From CAVUFH01 sp963740835 (GTDB lineage: Bacteria > Actinomycetota > Acidimicrobiia > IMCC26256 > PALSA-610), in the NCBI GenBank assembly GCA_963740835.1, contig CAVUFH010000003.1, positions 992,001-1,056,000 on the forward strand: 64,000 nt of DNA, written 5' to 3'. The position numbers and the translations under genes were made by a program. Positions 51,860-61,081 of this stretch are shown one piece after another (the stretch's first letter is position 1; every line of letters starts with the position of its first letter). The notes under the pieces were generated by a model that saw only the letters and a list, made by a program, of their open reading frames with translations, made no database searches and had not been told where the DNA came from.

Positions 51860-52359
51860 TCCGCGTTGGCGATGCGGGCCCGGCGCTTCTGGTGGTAGCG
51901 GATGCCGCCTTGGAGCGCAGCGAAGATCGTGTCGTTGTCGCGCGAGACGAACTCGTGCACACGCTTCTCGAACAGGGCGCGCATGATCGGGTTGTACGCC
52001 TCGTACTCCTCGGTGAAGCGCACGCGCGTACGGCCTGCGCCGATCTCCTCGACGCGTGTCCAGCCGGTGGCGTGCGACCACAACGGCTTGCCGATGGCGT
52101 CGTAGCGCCACGAGTCGTGCAGCCTCACTTCGGTGAGCCACTCCCACGACTGGCCGACGCCACCCGAGAGCAGCCAGCGCGGCACCGGGAAGTAGCAGTG
52201 ACGGACGAGACCGTTCCCGAGCTCGTCACCGGGGTGCAGGATCTCGATGCGCGTCTTGACGTCGCGCGGCTGCGGACGGTCGGCACCGCGATACCAGAAC
52301 ACCTCCCACACGTCCGGCAACGGCGCGTCCAGGTCGACCGAGAACTCGTGGTGTTGCAA
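51856..52359 (-). CDS. SRPBCC/START-like family protein
   Basis: A 167-residue hydrophobic-ligand-binding (SRPBCC) protein with LDAPLPDVWEVFWY near the start and a central beta sheet region (WSHATGWTRVEEIGAGRTRV). A TTG at 52359 is the likely start: AAGGAGACTGAG lies directly before it, and the longer frame would overlap the DUF4234 gene. The C-terminus is basic (RYHQKRRARIANAE). Function unknown. Confidence 0.75.
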   Translation of the reverse strand: MQHHEFSVDLDAPLPDVWEVFWYRGADRPQPRDVKTRIEILHPGDELGNGLVRHCYFPVPRWLLSGGVGQSWEWLTEVRLHDSWRYDAIGKPLWSHATGWTRVEEIGAGRTRVRFTEEYEAYNPIMRALFEKRVHEFVSRDNDTIFAALQGGIRYHQKRRARIANAE

Positions 52360-52360
52360 C

Positions 52361-53134
52361 TCAGTCTCCTTGCGCAGGCAGAAGCGATTGGACGGACGCC
52401 GCCAGGTCGTCCTCCCAGCGCCAGTTGTGTTCAAAGTGCCGGTTCCAGTCGACCATCACGTCGTACAGCCACCACAGGCTGTAGATGCCGCACGTCACCA
52501 GCGTCACGAGGATGCGCGCGACGTAGTTGTGCGGTCCCTTGAGGCGCCCCGGATCGGGCGGCGGCACCGGCGCGCCGAGGCGCGCGTAGATCGCGGACAG
52601 CTCGGCCTCGATCGCGCCTTCGGCGCGGTCGTGGCGCACGAGGTCTCCGTCCATCAACACGTACGAGACGATGCGGCCGATCCCGCCGGAGATGATGTCG
52701 ATGACGAGCCAGATGACCGGATCACGGAACTCGGTCGTGGCCGCCCGCATCTGTGCGAGTGGCGGCGCGATGCGTTCGAACGCGGGCGTGAGCTCGACCG
52801 CGAGAGCCTTCGCGTGTGCCTGTTCCCACGCGAACGTCGTCGCCGCGTCGAGCAGCTCGAGCCGCCGGCGGATGTGGTCGCGATCGCGGCGCATCAGCTG
52901 GTAGAGGACGTAGTAGCCGTAGATCCCGCACGTCAGCACCGTCCAGCCCAACGCGCTCCAGAACTCGAAGATGTAATCGGTGTCGTGGCGGTGCTGCCAC
53001 GCCAGCCGCACGCGATCGGCGGGGGAAGGCTGCGGTACCGGATACGGCGCGACGGACGGTCGCGGTGCCGGCGGCTCCGAGGGCCGTTGTGGTTCGGGTG
53101 GCGGCGGCGGGAACTGCGTCACGGCGGGGAGCAT
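52361..53134 (-). CDS. DUF4234 membrane protein with duplicated domain
   Basis: A 257-residue protein. A proline-rich head (PPPPPEPQRPSEPPAPRP) is followed by two copies of a DUF4234-like unit: LTCGIYGYYVLYQLMRRDRDH and LVTCGIYSLWWLYDVMVDWN (both cited in part). Each is a helical hairpin with the CGIY turn. Start at ATG 53134 (or GTG 53122). Function of DUF4234 is unknown. Its TGA overlaps the ribosome-binding region of the downstream SRPBCC gene. Confidence 0.78.
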   Translation of the reverse strand: MLPAVTQFPPPPPEPQRPSEPPAPRPSVAPYPVPQPSPADRVRLAWQHRHDTDYIFEFWSALGWTVLTCGIYGYYVLYQLMRRDRDHIRRRLELLDAATTFAWEQAHAKALAVELTPAFERIAPPLAQMRAATTEFRDPVIWLVIDIISGGIGRIVSYVLMDGDLVRHDRAEGAIEAELSAIYARLGAPVPPPDPGRLKGPHNYVARILVTLVTCGIYSLWWLYDVMVDWNRHFEHNWRWEDDLAASVQSLLPAQGD

Positions 53135-53169
53135 ACGCTTGCGCGGCTCGCTCGACTCCGGAGGTCGCC

Positions 53170-54339
53170 ATGAACGATCAATACACACCGACCCCCGCCG
53201 ACCGCTTCACCTTCGGGTTGTGGACCGTCGGCAACGTCGGTCGCGATCCCTTCGGGAACGAGACGCGTCCGCCGCTCGATCCGGTCGAGTCCGTACAGCG
53301 CCTCGCCGAGCTCGGCGCCTACGGCGTCAACTTCCACGACGACGACCTGATCCCACCGGGTTCGTCGGGTGCCGAACGCGAGTCGATCCTGAAGCGGTTC
53401 CGCCGCGCGCTCGACGACACCGGCATGAAGGTGCCGATGGCGACCACCAACCTGTTCTCGAACCCCGTGTTCAAGGAGGGTGGCTTCACCGCCAACGATC
53501 CGGCCGTCCGCAGGTGGGCCGTCACCAAGACGCTCGACGCGATCGATCTCGGCGTCGAGCTCGGCGCAACGGTCTACGTGATGTGGGGTGGGCGCGAGGG
53601 CTCCGAGTCCGACGCAGCCAAGGACGTGCGCCTCGCGCTCGACCGCTACAAGGAAGCCGTCGACATCTGTTGTGCGTACGCGCGCGACCGCGACTACGAC
53701 ATCCGGTTCGCGCTCGAGCCGAAGCCCAACGAACCGCGCGGCAACATCTTGCTGCCGACAGTTGGTCACGCGCTGGCGTTCGTCGACCGGCTCGAGTTCC
53801 CGGAGATGGTCGGGCTCAACCCCGAGTTCGCGCACGAGACGATGTCGGGGCTCTCGTTCCACCACGCGGTCGCGCAGACGCTGTGGTCCGGGAAGCTCTT
53901 CCACATCGATCTCAACGGTCAGATCCCCGGCAAATACGACCAGGACTTCCGCTTCGGTTCCGAAGGCGTGCGCGACGCGTTCTACACGGTGAAGCTGCTG
54001 GAAGACGCGAAGTGGGATGGCAGCCGCCACTTCGACGCGCACGCGTATCGCACCGAAGATGCTGACGGAGTGTGGGACTTCGCCAAGGGGTGCATGCGCA
54101 GCTACCTCATCCTGCGCGAGAAGGCAGGGCGGTTCCACGAAGACGCGGAGATCCAGGCCGCGCTCGAGGTCGCGATGGTCGGTCGGCTCGCGGAGCCGAC
54201 GTCGCCCGCAGGCACCGGTTCCGACGCGATCGCGGACCTCCGCCGCGGGCCCCACGACGTCGCCGCGCTCGCGGCGCAGGGCTACGGCAACGAACGCCTC
54301 GACCAGCTCGTCACCGAACTGCTCCTCGGAGTCCGCTGA
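53170..54339 (+). CDS. xylA: Xylose isomerase
   Basis: A 389-residue actinobacterial-type (class I) xylose isomerase converting D-xylose to D-xylulose; it also acts on glucose. Metal and substrate residues are in GVNFHDDDLIP (catalytic His), FALEPKPNEPRGN and GLNPEFAHETMSG. The late metal-site Asp region is HIDLNGQIPGKYDQD. CCGGAGGTCGCC precedes the ATG. Divergent from the DUF4234 gene and near xylB. Confidence 0.95.
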   Translation: MNDQYTPTPADRFTFGLWTVGNVGRDPFGNETRPPLDPVESVQRLAELGAYGVNFHDDDLIPPGSSGAERESILKRFRRALDDTGMKVPMATTNLFSNPVFKEGGFTANDPAVRRWAVTKTLDAIDLGVELGATVYVMWGGREGSESDAAKDVRLALDRYKEAVDICCAYARDRDYDIRFALEPKPNEPRGNILLPTVGHALAFVDRLEFPEMVGLNPEFAHETMSGLSFHHAVAQTLWSGKLFHIDLNGQIPGKYDQDFRFGSEGVRDAFYTVKLLEDAKWDGSRHFDAHAYRTEDADGVWDFAKGCMRSYLILREKAGRFHEDAEIQAALEVAMVGRLAEPTSPAGTGSDAIADLRRGPHDVAALAAQGYGNERLDQLVTELLLGVR

Positions 54340-54343
54340 AGTT

Positions 54344-55162
54344 TCAGACCCGCGCGGGGTGGACGGGCGCGCCCGCGACGTCGAGCTTGGTGTACAGCAG
54401 GCAGCCGCCGAGCTTCGGGTCGCGCGTGTGGTCCGCGGTGGTGACGTAGAGGTCCTTGCCGTGCAGGCAGAGGCTCGTCGCCATCTGCGCGGGCACCTCG
54501 ATGTGACGGTCGAGCTTGCCGTACGGCGTGAAGCGACCGAGCCCGTAGCCGAGCAGCGCCACCCAGACCGCGCCGTGCTCGTCGACCGCGAGGCCATCGG
54601 GCTGCCCGTACGCGGTCGTGTCGATGACGCGGCGATCATTGGCGACGCCGTTCTCACGCAGCGTGTGCACGATCACCGTGCTCGCACGCGTGTCCGAGTG
54701 GTAGATGACCTTCTCGTCGGGTGACAACGCGACACCGTTGGGGTGGACGACGTCGCCGTAGAGCCGCGTTGCTTCGTTCTCACCGTCGATGCGCCACAGC
54801 TCACCGGGCACGGGGTGCGCGGTGCGATCGAACACGGCGAAGCGCAGCGCGCCCGCGTAGACCCGGCCGAGGCTGTCGGTGCAGAGGTCGTTCCAGCCGG
54901 GAAGGCCCTCGATCGTGAAAACCGTCGACGTGCCCCGGTTGTTGACGTGCACGATGTCACGGCCGGACGCGACGATGCCGCCGTCGGCATGGAGCGCGAT
55001 GCCGCCGACGCCCCGCCGCTGGGGGACGACGGTCTCGATCTTGTCGCCGTCGAGGCGGTAGATCCCGCCACCGAGGACGTCGCTGAACAGGACGCGGCCA
55101 CTCGCATCGACGGTCGGACCTTCGACGAGGCCGTAGCCGGACGCGAGCACTTCGAACTGCAT
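54344..55162 (-). CDS. SMP-30/gluconolactonase family protein
   Basis: A 272-residue six-bladed beta-propeller lactonase. Family signs are GYGLVEGPTVDASGRVLFSD (cited in part), the metal-site Asn in GLPGWNDLCTD, VVHPNGVALSPDE and AYGQPDGLAVDEHG. It hydrolyses aldonolactones; between xylA and xylB, xylono-lactone is a natural guess, which is inference. ATG 55162 is 14 bases from the divergent xylB start, so the two share a promoter region inside the reading frames. Confidence 0.87.
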   Translation of the reverse strand: MQFEVLASGYGLVEGPTVDASGRVLFSDVLGGGIYRLDGDKIETVVPQRRGVGGIALHADGGIVASGRDIVHVNNRGTSTVFTIEGLPGWNDLCTDSLGRVYAGALRFAVFDRTAHPVPGELWRIDGENEATRLYGDVVHPNGVALSPDEKVIYHSDTRASTVIVHTLRENGVANDRRVIDTTAYGQPDGLAVDEHGAVWVALLGYGLGRFTPYGKLDRHIEVPAQMATSLCLHGKDLYVTTADHTRDPKLGGCLLYTKLDVAGAPVHPARV

Positions 55163-55175
55163 AAGGTCGGAGGCT

Positions 55176-56600
55176 ATGCCCGTCGTGCTCGGTGTCGATT
55201 CCTCGACGCAGTCGTGCAAGGTCGAACGGCGCGATGCGGAGACGGGTGCGCTGCTCGGTGAAGGACGTGCGCCGCACCCCGCGACCACGCCGCCCCGCAG
55301 CGAACAGGATCCGGCGGCGTGGTGGGACGCGCTGCGGGTCGCGGCCCGCGCGGCGGGCGCGCGCGATGTGGACGCGGTCTCGGTCGCCGGTCAACAGCAC
55401 GGAATGGTGGTGCTCGACAACGAGGGCGCGGTGGTACGTCCCGCGAAGCTGTGGAACGACACCGAGCCCGCACCGGATGCCGCGTGGCTGGTGAAGCAGC
55501 TCGGTGGTCCGGAGCAATGGGTCGCGGCGTGTGGTTCGGTGCCGCTCGCCGCGTTCACGATCGCGAAGCTGTCGTGGTTGCACCGGTCCGAACCCGACGC
55601 CTGGGCGCGCCTGGCTCGCGTCTGCCTGCCGCACGACTGGCTCACGCTCCGGCTGTCGGGCGAGTTCGTCACCGACCGCGGTGAGGCGTCCGGCACCGGT
55701 TACTTCAACGCCGCGGAGGAGCAGTACCGCCTGGATCTCCTCGCGGTCGTCGACAGCGCACTCGACTGGACGGGCCGGCTGCCTCGCGTGCTCGGGCCCG
55801 GTGCCGCCGCCGGCCGCACCAATGCGTTCGGCAAGGAAGCGTTCGTCGCTGCGGGCACCGGCGACAACATGGCGGCCGCGCTCGGCATCGGCCTCGATGC
55901 GGGCGATGCGGTCGTATCGATCGGGACCTCCGGAACCGTCTTCGCGGTGAGCGACGCGCCAACGGCCGACGCAACCGGCGCGGTTGCGTCGTTCGCGGAC
56001 GCGACCGGTCGCTTCCTCCCGCTGGTGTGCACCTTGAACGCGACGAAGGTCACCGACGCGGTCGGGCGGCTGTTGGCCGTCGACGCGGCCGGTCTCGACG
56101 CACTCGCGCTCGCGGCGTACACGGCCGGTGCCGCCGACGATGCCCGCGCGCCCGTGCTCGTCCCCTACTTCGACGGTGAGCGGGTCCCGAACCGGCCCGA
56201 CGCGACTGGCTCGGTCGTAGGGTTGCATACCGATGTAACACGCGAAGCCCTCGCGTCTGCCGCGTTCCGCGGCGTCGTGTGCGGTCTGCTCGACGGACTC
56301 GATGCGCTTGCCGCGGCGGGCGTGCCCACGAGCGGTCGTCTCCTGCTCGTCGGCGGCGGTGCGCGGTCGCCGGCCTACCGGCGCACGGTCGCGGACCTCG
56401 CCGGCCGGCCGGTTCTCGTGCCCGACGCGGCGGAGCACGTCGCGGCCGGCGCATGTGTGCAGGCGGCCGCGATGCTGCTGGGCGCGTCCCCGCGGGAGGT
56501 CGCGGGCGCCTGGGGTCTGGGCGGGGGCGTGACGGTGGAACCGCGGGCGGTCGATCGGGACGCGATCCGGGCGCGCTACTCCGAGGCGGCACACGGGTAG
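55176..56600 (+). CDS. xylB: Xylulokinase
   Basis: A 474-residue FGGY kinase phosphorylating D-xylulose for the pentose phosphate pathway. It starts VLGVDSSTQSCKVERRDAE, has the QQHGMV motif (AGQQHGMVVLD), IGTSGTVFAVSDA and the C-terminal VGGGARSPAYRR. The QHG triad and the location beside xylA support xylulokinase. GGAGGCT precedes the ATG. Confidence 0.93.
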   Translation: MPVVLGVDSSTQSCKVERRDAETGALLGEGRAPHPATTPPRSEQDPAAWWDALRVAARAAGARDVDAVSVAGQQHGMVVLDNEGAVVRPAKLWNDTEPAPDAAWLVKQLGGPEQWVAACGSVPLAAFTIAKLSWLHRSEPDAWARLARVCLPHDWLTLRLSGEFVTDRGEASGTGYFNAAEEQYRLDLLAVVDSALDWTGRLPRVLGPGAAAGRTNAFGKEAFVAAGTGDNMAAALGIGLDAGDAVVSIGTSGTVFAVSDAPTADATGAVASFADATGRFLPLVCTLNATKVTDAVGRLLAVDAAGLDALALAAYTAGAADDARAPVLVPYFDGERVPNRPDATGSVVGLHTDVTREALASAAFRGVVCGLLDGLDALAAAGVPTSGRLLLVGGGARSPAYRRTVADLAGRPVLVPDAAEHVAAGACVQAAAMLLGASPREVAGAWGLGGGVTVEPRAVDRDAIRARYSEAAHG

Positions 56601-56609
56601 CGTCGAGGC

Positions 56610-58022
56610 ATGCCTCGTGACACGCCACGTGATGCGCCCGCGGCGATGCACGTCGCCGAATCCATCCTCGATCTGGTCGGCCACACGCCACTCGTCCGGT
56701 TGTCGCGTCTGATCGAAGCCGAGGCCTTGCAGTGCGACCTGCTCGCCAAGGTCGAGATCACGAACCCGGGCGGCAGCGTCAAGGACCGGGTGGCCGTCGC
56801 CATGATCGACGCAGCCGAGGAAGCGGGCCTGCTGAAGCCCGGGGGCACGATCGTCGAACCGACCTCCGGCAACACGGGTGCCGGCCTCGCGATCGTCGCC
56901 GCGCAACGCGGCTACCACTGCATCTTCGTGATGAGCGACAAGATGAGTGACGAGAAGGTCGCGCTGCTGCGATCGTACGGCGCGGAGGTCGTCGTGTGCC
57001 CGACCGCGGTGCCACCCGAGGATCCGCGCAGCTACTACTCGACCGCGGAACGGCTCGTCCGCGAGACGCCCGACTCCTTCCGCCCGGACCAGTACTCGAA
57101 TCCGGCGAACCCGCGCGCGCACGAGCGCACCACCGGGCCGGAGATCTGGGAACAGACCGCGGGCCGCGTGACCCACTTCGTCGCCGGCATCGGGACCGGC
57201 GGCACCATCACCGGCGTCGCGCGCGCGTTGAAAGCGCGGAACCCGCGCGTGCAGATCGTCGGCGCGGATCCGTCGGGGTCGGTGTACTCCGGTGGCACCG
57301 GTCGCCCGTACCTCGTCGAAGGGGTCGGCGAGGATTTCTGGCCGACCACCTTCGAACCGACGCTCGTCGACCGAGTGGTCGAGGTGAGCGACGCGGCGTC
57401 GTTCCTCACCGCACGCCGCGTCACGCGCGAAGAAGGACTGCTCATCGGCGGTTCGTGCGGCACCGCGGTGCACGCCGCACTGGAGGTCGCGCGCGAGCTC
57501 GGGCCTGACGATGTCGTGGTCGTGCTGCTGCCCGACTCCGGCCGCAGCTACCTCTCGAAGATCTTCGACGACCAGTGGATGTTCGACATGGGCTTCCTGC
57601 GTGCCGACGGCCCGATCGTCGGCGACGTGCTGGCGGGCAAGGGCGGGGAGCTTCCGGATCTCGTGCTGATCACGCCCGAGGAGTCCGCACGCGACGCGAT
57701 CAAGCTGATGCGCGCGACCGGCGTGTCCCAACTCGTCGTCAGCGTCACCAAAGACCTCCCGCTCGCGTCCAAGGAAGTGGTCGGCACCGTGCGAGAGCTG
57801 GAGCTGATGGACCAGGTCTACCGGGATTCGGCGGTGCTCGACCGCCCGGTCGGCGACATCTGCAGTGGCGCGATGCCGATGATCGGGTTCGGCGAACCCG
57901 TGGCCCGTGTCGTCGAGTCGCTCGAACAGCAACCGTCGGTCCTCGTGCTCGAAGGCGGTCACCCGATCGGCGTGCTCAGCCGCTCGGACGTGCTCGCGTT
58001 CCTCGCCGCCCGCGCCCTATGA
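56610..58022 (+). CDS. cbs: Cystathionine beta-synthase
   Basis: A 470-residue PLP enzyme joining serine (or O-acetylserine) and homocysteine to cystathionine. The PLP lysine is in NPGGSVKDRVA, the substrate loop is EPTSGNTGAGLA, and the glycine-rich phosphate loop is GTGGTITG. A C-terminal CBS-domain pair (about residues 345-470, ending HPIGVLSRSDVLAFL) may bind an adenosyl ligand. No heme-binding N-terminal domain is seen. ATG 56610 lies in a 14-base palindrome; ATG 56646 (MHVAES) is an alternative start. Stop overlaps the next gene. Confidence 0.94.
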   Translation: MPRDTPRDAPAAMHVAESILDLVGHTPLVRLSRLIEAEALQCDLLAKVEITNPGGSVKDRVAVAMIDAAEEAGLLKPGGTIVEPTSGNTGAGLAIVAAQRGYHCIFVMSDKMSDEKVALLRSYGAEVVVCPTAVPPEDPRSYYSTAERLVRETPDSFRPDQYSNPANPRAHERTTGPEIWEQTAGRVTHFVAGIGTGGTITGVARALKARNPRVQIVGADPSGSVYSGGTGRPYLVEGVGEDFWPTTFEPTLVDRVVEVSDAASFLTARRVTREEGLLIGGSCGTAVHAALEVARELGPDDVVVVLLPDSGRSYLSKIFDDQWMFDMGFLRADGPIVGDVLAGKGGELPDLVLITPEESARDAIKLMRATGVSQLVVSVTKDLPLASKEVVGTVRELELMDQVYRDSAVLDRPVGDICSGAMPMIGFGEPVARVVESLEQQPSVLVLEGGHPIGVLSRSDVLAFLAARAL

Positions 58023-59185
58023 GCCGCGAGAACCCGGGTCACGATCTCGGTTTCGAGACCCGCGCCATCCACACGGGGCAGGAGCCCGATGCCACCACCG
58101 GTGCGATCGTCCCGCCGATAAGCCTCGCGACGACGTTCGCGCAGGACAGTGTCGGTGTACATCGCGGTTACGAGTACGCGCGCAGTGGCAACCCGACCCG
58201 CAGCGCGCTGGAATCCTGTGTCGCGTCATTGGAGGGCGCGGGCAACGGCCTCGCGTTCGCGAGCGGGCTGGCCGCCGAGGACGCGTTGCTCCGCACGCTC
58301 GAACCCGGCGACCACGTGATCCTGCCCACCGACGCCTACGGCGGCACCTTCCGGCTCGTCGCGCGCGTGCACGAGCGCTTCGGCATCGAATGGACGGCCG
58401 TCGACCTCGATGACCTCGACGCGGTGGAGGCGGCGTGGACGGACGCGACGCGCATGATTTGGATCGAGACGCCGACCAATCCCGCGCTCTCGATCGTCGA
58501 CATCGCCGCGATCGCGCAGCTCGCGCGCGGCCGTGCCGCCCGCGTCGTCGTCGACAACACGTTCGCGACGCCATACCTGCAACAGCCGCTCGCGCTCGGC
58601 GCTGACGCTGTCGTCCACTCGAGCACCAAGTATCTCGGCGGCCACTCGGATGTCGTCGGCGGTTTCGTCGCCGTCCACGACGCCGAGCTCGCCGACGAGC
58701 TGCGCTTCCTCCAGAACGCGATCGGTGCCGTGCCATCTCCGTTCGACTGCTACCTCGTGTTGCGCGGGGTCAAGACGCTCGGTGTGCGCATGGATCGACA
58801 CTGCGAGAACGCGCGCGCGATCGTGGCCCTGCTCGCAGAGCACGATGCGGTTGCGCGCGTGCTGTACCCCGGCCTGCCGAACCATCCGGGTCACGAGATC
58901 GCGCAGCGGCAGATGAAGGATTTCGGCGGAATGGTGTCGTTCACACTCGCCGGCGGTGAGAACACCGCGCTCGATGTTGTCGCGAAGACGCGCCTCTTCA
59001 CACTCGCCGAGTCTCTCGGTGCGGTCGAGTCGTTGATCGAGCACCCGGCGCGCATGACGCACGCCTCAACCGCGGGCTCGCCGCTCGAAGTCGATCCCGC
59101 GCTCGTGCGACTCTCCGTCGGCATCGAGACCACGACCGATCTCGTCGTGGACCTCCGGCAGGCGCTCGACGCGCTCGTCTGGTGA
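58019..59185 (+). CDS. Cystathionine gamma-lyase or gamma-synthase
   Basis: A 388-residue fold-type I PLP enzyme of the Cys/Met metabolism family. The PLP lysine is in SSTKYLGGHSD. Family signature DNTFATPYLQQPL and the C-terminal ESLGAVESLIEHPARMTHAS are present. Directly coupled (ATGA) to CBS, which favours cystathionine gamma-lyase in reverse transsulfuration (homocysteine to cysteine); gamma-synthase cannot be excluded by sequence. Confidence 0.9.
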   Translation: MSRENPGHDLGFETRAIHTGQEPDATTGAIVPPISLATTFAQDSVGVHRGYEYARSGNPTRSALESCVASLEGAGNGLAFASGLAAEDALLRTLEPGDHVILPTDAYGGTFRLVARVHERFGIEWTAVDLDDLDAVEAAWTDATRMIWIETPTNPALSIVDIAAIAQLARGRAARVVVDNTFATPYLQQPLALGADAVVHSSTKYLGGHSDVVGGFVAVHDAELADELRFLQNAIGAVPSPFDCYLVLRGVKTLGVRMDRHCENARAIVALLAEHDAVARVLYPGLPNHPGHEIAQRQMKDFGGMVSFTLAGGENTALDVVAKTRLFTLAESLGAVESLIEHPARMTHASTAGSPLEVDPALVRLSVGIETTTDLVVDLRQALDALVW

Positions 59186-59204
59186 TCTCGGGCACGGTGA
59201 TCGC

Positions 59205-60485
59205 GTGAACCGTCGCGAGTTCCTCTACGTCGCGGCCGGCGTGCCACTTCTCATCGCGGCCGTTCCCGGAGCGGGAAGCCCCTACGGCGAACTGCTCGCC
59301 CCCGATGCGAACGGCATCATGCTCCCGCCCGGCTTCACGTCGCGCGAGCTCGCGCGTGCCGGCCAGGTAGTGCCGGGCACGAAGTACGCGTGGCATCAGT
59401 GGCCCGATGGCGGCGCGACGTTCGCGCAGCCCGACAGCGGCTGGATCTACGTGTCGAACAGTGAGGTCGACGGCGGTGCCGGTGGCGTCGGCGCGATCCG
59501 CTTCGCACCCGACGGCTCGATCGCCGACGCGTACTCGATCTGCTCGGGCACCTCGCGGAACTGCGCCGGCGGCCTCACGCCGTGGCGAACGTGGCTGACC
59601 TGCGAGGAGGTCGGCGACGGCCAGGTGTGGGAGTGCGATCCCGAGGGCTCCGAACGCGCAGTCGTGCGCCCGGCGATGGGGTCGTTCACGCACGAGGCCG
59701 TTGCCGCCGACCCCGCGACGCGCACCTTGTTCCTGACGGAGGACGACCCGAACGGGCGCCTCTACCGCTTCACGCCCGCGCAGTGGGGCCGGCTCGACGT
59801 GGGCACGCTCGAAGTCGCGCAGACGAGTGACAGCGGCGTGGTCACCTGGATCCCGGCCGGCGCGAGCGGCGCGACCACGTATGGCGGTGGTGAAGGCATC
59901 GCGTACTACGACGGTTCGGTCGTCTTCACGACCAAGTCCGACGGCCGCATCCGCACGTACGACACGCGGACCGCGCAGATGAGCGTCCTGTACGAGCCCG
60001 GTCAGCAACCGGAGATCGTCGGCCCCGACAACATCACGTTCTCGACGAACGGCGATCTGTACGTGTGCGAGGACGTCCCCAAGGACCAAGACCTCCTGCT
60101 GTTCGGCGCCGACGGCGCGCGCACGCAGGTGCTGCGTCTCGATGCCAACCACGCGGGATCCGAGCTCGCCGGTGTCGCGTTCGATCCGTCCGGCAGCCGG
60201 ATGTACATCTCGTCGCAGCGCGGCGGTGGTGGCAACGGCGTCACCTACGAGATCGCCGGCCCGTTCCGCACGCTCGCGGTCTCCGCGTCCACGACGACAG
60301 ACGCAGCGTCGTCATCCGCACCCACCACGAGCGGTGTGGCACAGGGCCGTCCCGACGACACCGGTGGCGCCAAGGGTGACGGCACGTCCGTGTTGCCGGT
60401 TGCCGGCGCGGTCGGCGGCGCAGCCGTGCTCGCGCTCGGTGGGCTGGCGTGGCTGTGCACACGCCGGGGTACGACACCCGAGTGA
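59205..60485 (+). CDS. PhoX-like (DUF839) protein with Tat signal and C-terminal anchor
   Basis: A 426-residue protein. It begins MNRREFLYVAAGVPLLIAAVPG, a twin-arginine-type signal (RRxFL, cited in part), so it is likely exported folded. The middle is a beta-propeller of the DUF839/PhoX alkaline-phosphatase family (e.g. GSFTHEAVAADPATRTLFLT, FSTNGDLYVCEDV). A Ser/Thr-rich linker and one hydrophobic helix (AVGGAAVLALGGLAWLC) end in CTRRG, suggesting cell-surface anchoring. GTG start. Phosphatase activity is inferred. Stop overlaps the udgX GTG. Confidence 0.83.
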   Translation: MNRREFLYVAAGVPLLIAAVPGAGSPYGELLAPDANGIMLPPGFTSRELARAGQVVPGTKYAWHQWPDGGATFAQPDSGWIYVSNSEVDGGAGGVGAIRFAPDGSIADAYSICSGTSRNCAGGLTPWRTWLTCEEVGDGQVWECDPEGSERAVVRPAMGSFTHEAVAADPATRTLFLTEDDPNGRLYRFTPAQWGRLDVGTLEVAQTSDSGVVTWIPAGASGATTYGGGEGIAYYDGSVVFTTKSDGRIRTYDTRTAQMSVLYEPGQQPEIVGPDNITFSTNGDLYVCEDVPKDQDLLLFGADGARTQVLRLDANHAGSELAGVAFDPSGSRMYISSQRGGGGNGVTYEIAGPFRTLAVSASTTTDAASSSAPTTSGVAQGRPDDTGGAKGDGTSVLPVAGAVGGAAVLALGGLAWLCTRRGTTPE

Positions 60486-61081
60486 CGCTCTTCCCCGGAC
60501 CTTCACTGGACGAGCTGCGCGACGCAGTCGACGCGTGCACCGCGTGTGACCTCTACAAGGAGGCGACGCAGGCCGTGTTCGGCGAAGGACGGCGTGACGC
60601 CGCGCTGATGCTCATGGGCGAAGTGCCCGGTGACAAAGAAGATCTCGCCGGCCGCCCGTTCGTCGGACCCGCGGGCAAGGTGCTCGACGAGGCTCTTCTC
60701 GAAGCCGGCATCGACCGCACGCAGATCTACCTCACGAACGCGGTGAAGCACTTCAAGTTCGAGCGGCGAGGCAAGGTCCGGATCCACAAGAAGCCGAACG
60801 CGGCGGAGATCCACGCGTGCAGCCAATGGTGGCAGGCCGAGCTGCAGCAGGTGCACCCCGAGGTCCTCGGCATCCTCGGTGCCACTGCGGGAAACGCGGT
60901 CTTCGGGCCGAGCTTCCGAGTCACCAAGCAGCGCGGCGAGTGGCTGCAGGCACCGGACGGCACCGCCACGCTCGCGACGATCCATCCTTCCGCGGTGTTG
61001 CGAGCCCCGTCCGAGCGACGCGACGAGGAGTACGCCGGGCTGGTCAAGGACCTCCGGCTGATCGCGGCCCGCCTCTCGTAG
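60482..61081 (+). CDS. UdgX-type uracil-DNA glycosylase
   Basis: A 199-residue member of the uracil-DNA glycosylase superfamily of the UdgX type, which in mycobacteria binds uracil in DNA and becomes covalently attached to it. Motif A is GEVPGDKEDLAGRPFVGPAG. The UdgX-specific insert around HFKFERRGKVRIHKK is present, with His 102 at the position of the covalent histidine (usual KRRIH; here KVRIH). C-terminal motif is IHPSAVLRAPSERRDEEY. Cysteines at 19, 22 and in IHACSQ, with a His in KHFK, could bind an Fe-S cluster. GTG start overlaps the previous stop. Confidence 0.9.
   Translation: MTLFPGPSLDELRDAVDACTACDLYKEATQAVFGEGRRDAALMLMGEVPGDKEDLAGRPFVGPAGKVLDEALLEAGIDRTQIYLTNAVKHFKFERRGKVRIHKKPNAAEIHACSQWWQAELQQVHPEVLGILGATAGNAVFGPSFRVTKQRGEWLQAPDGTATLATIHPSAVLRAPSERRDEEYAGLVKDLRLIAARLS

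Noticed and set aside
54957..57962. 1001-residue open frame antisense to xylB and cbs
   Set aside because: Spans two real genes with strong family motifs; composition is typical of a shadow frame in GC-rich DNA.
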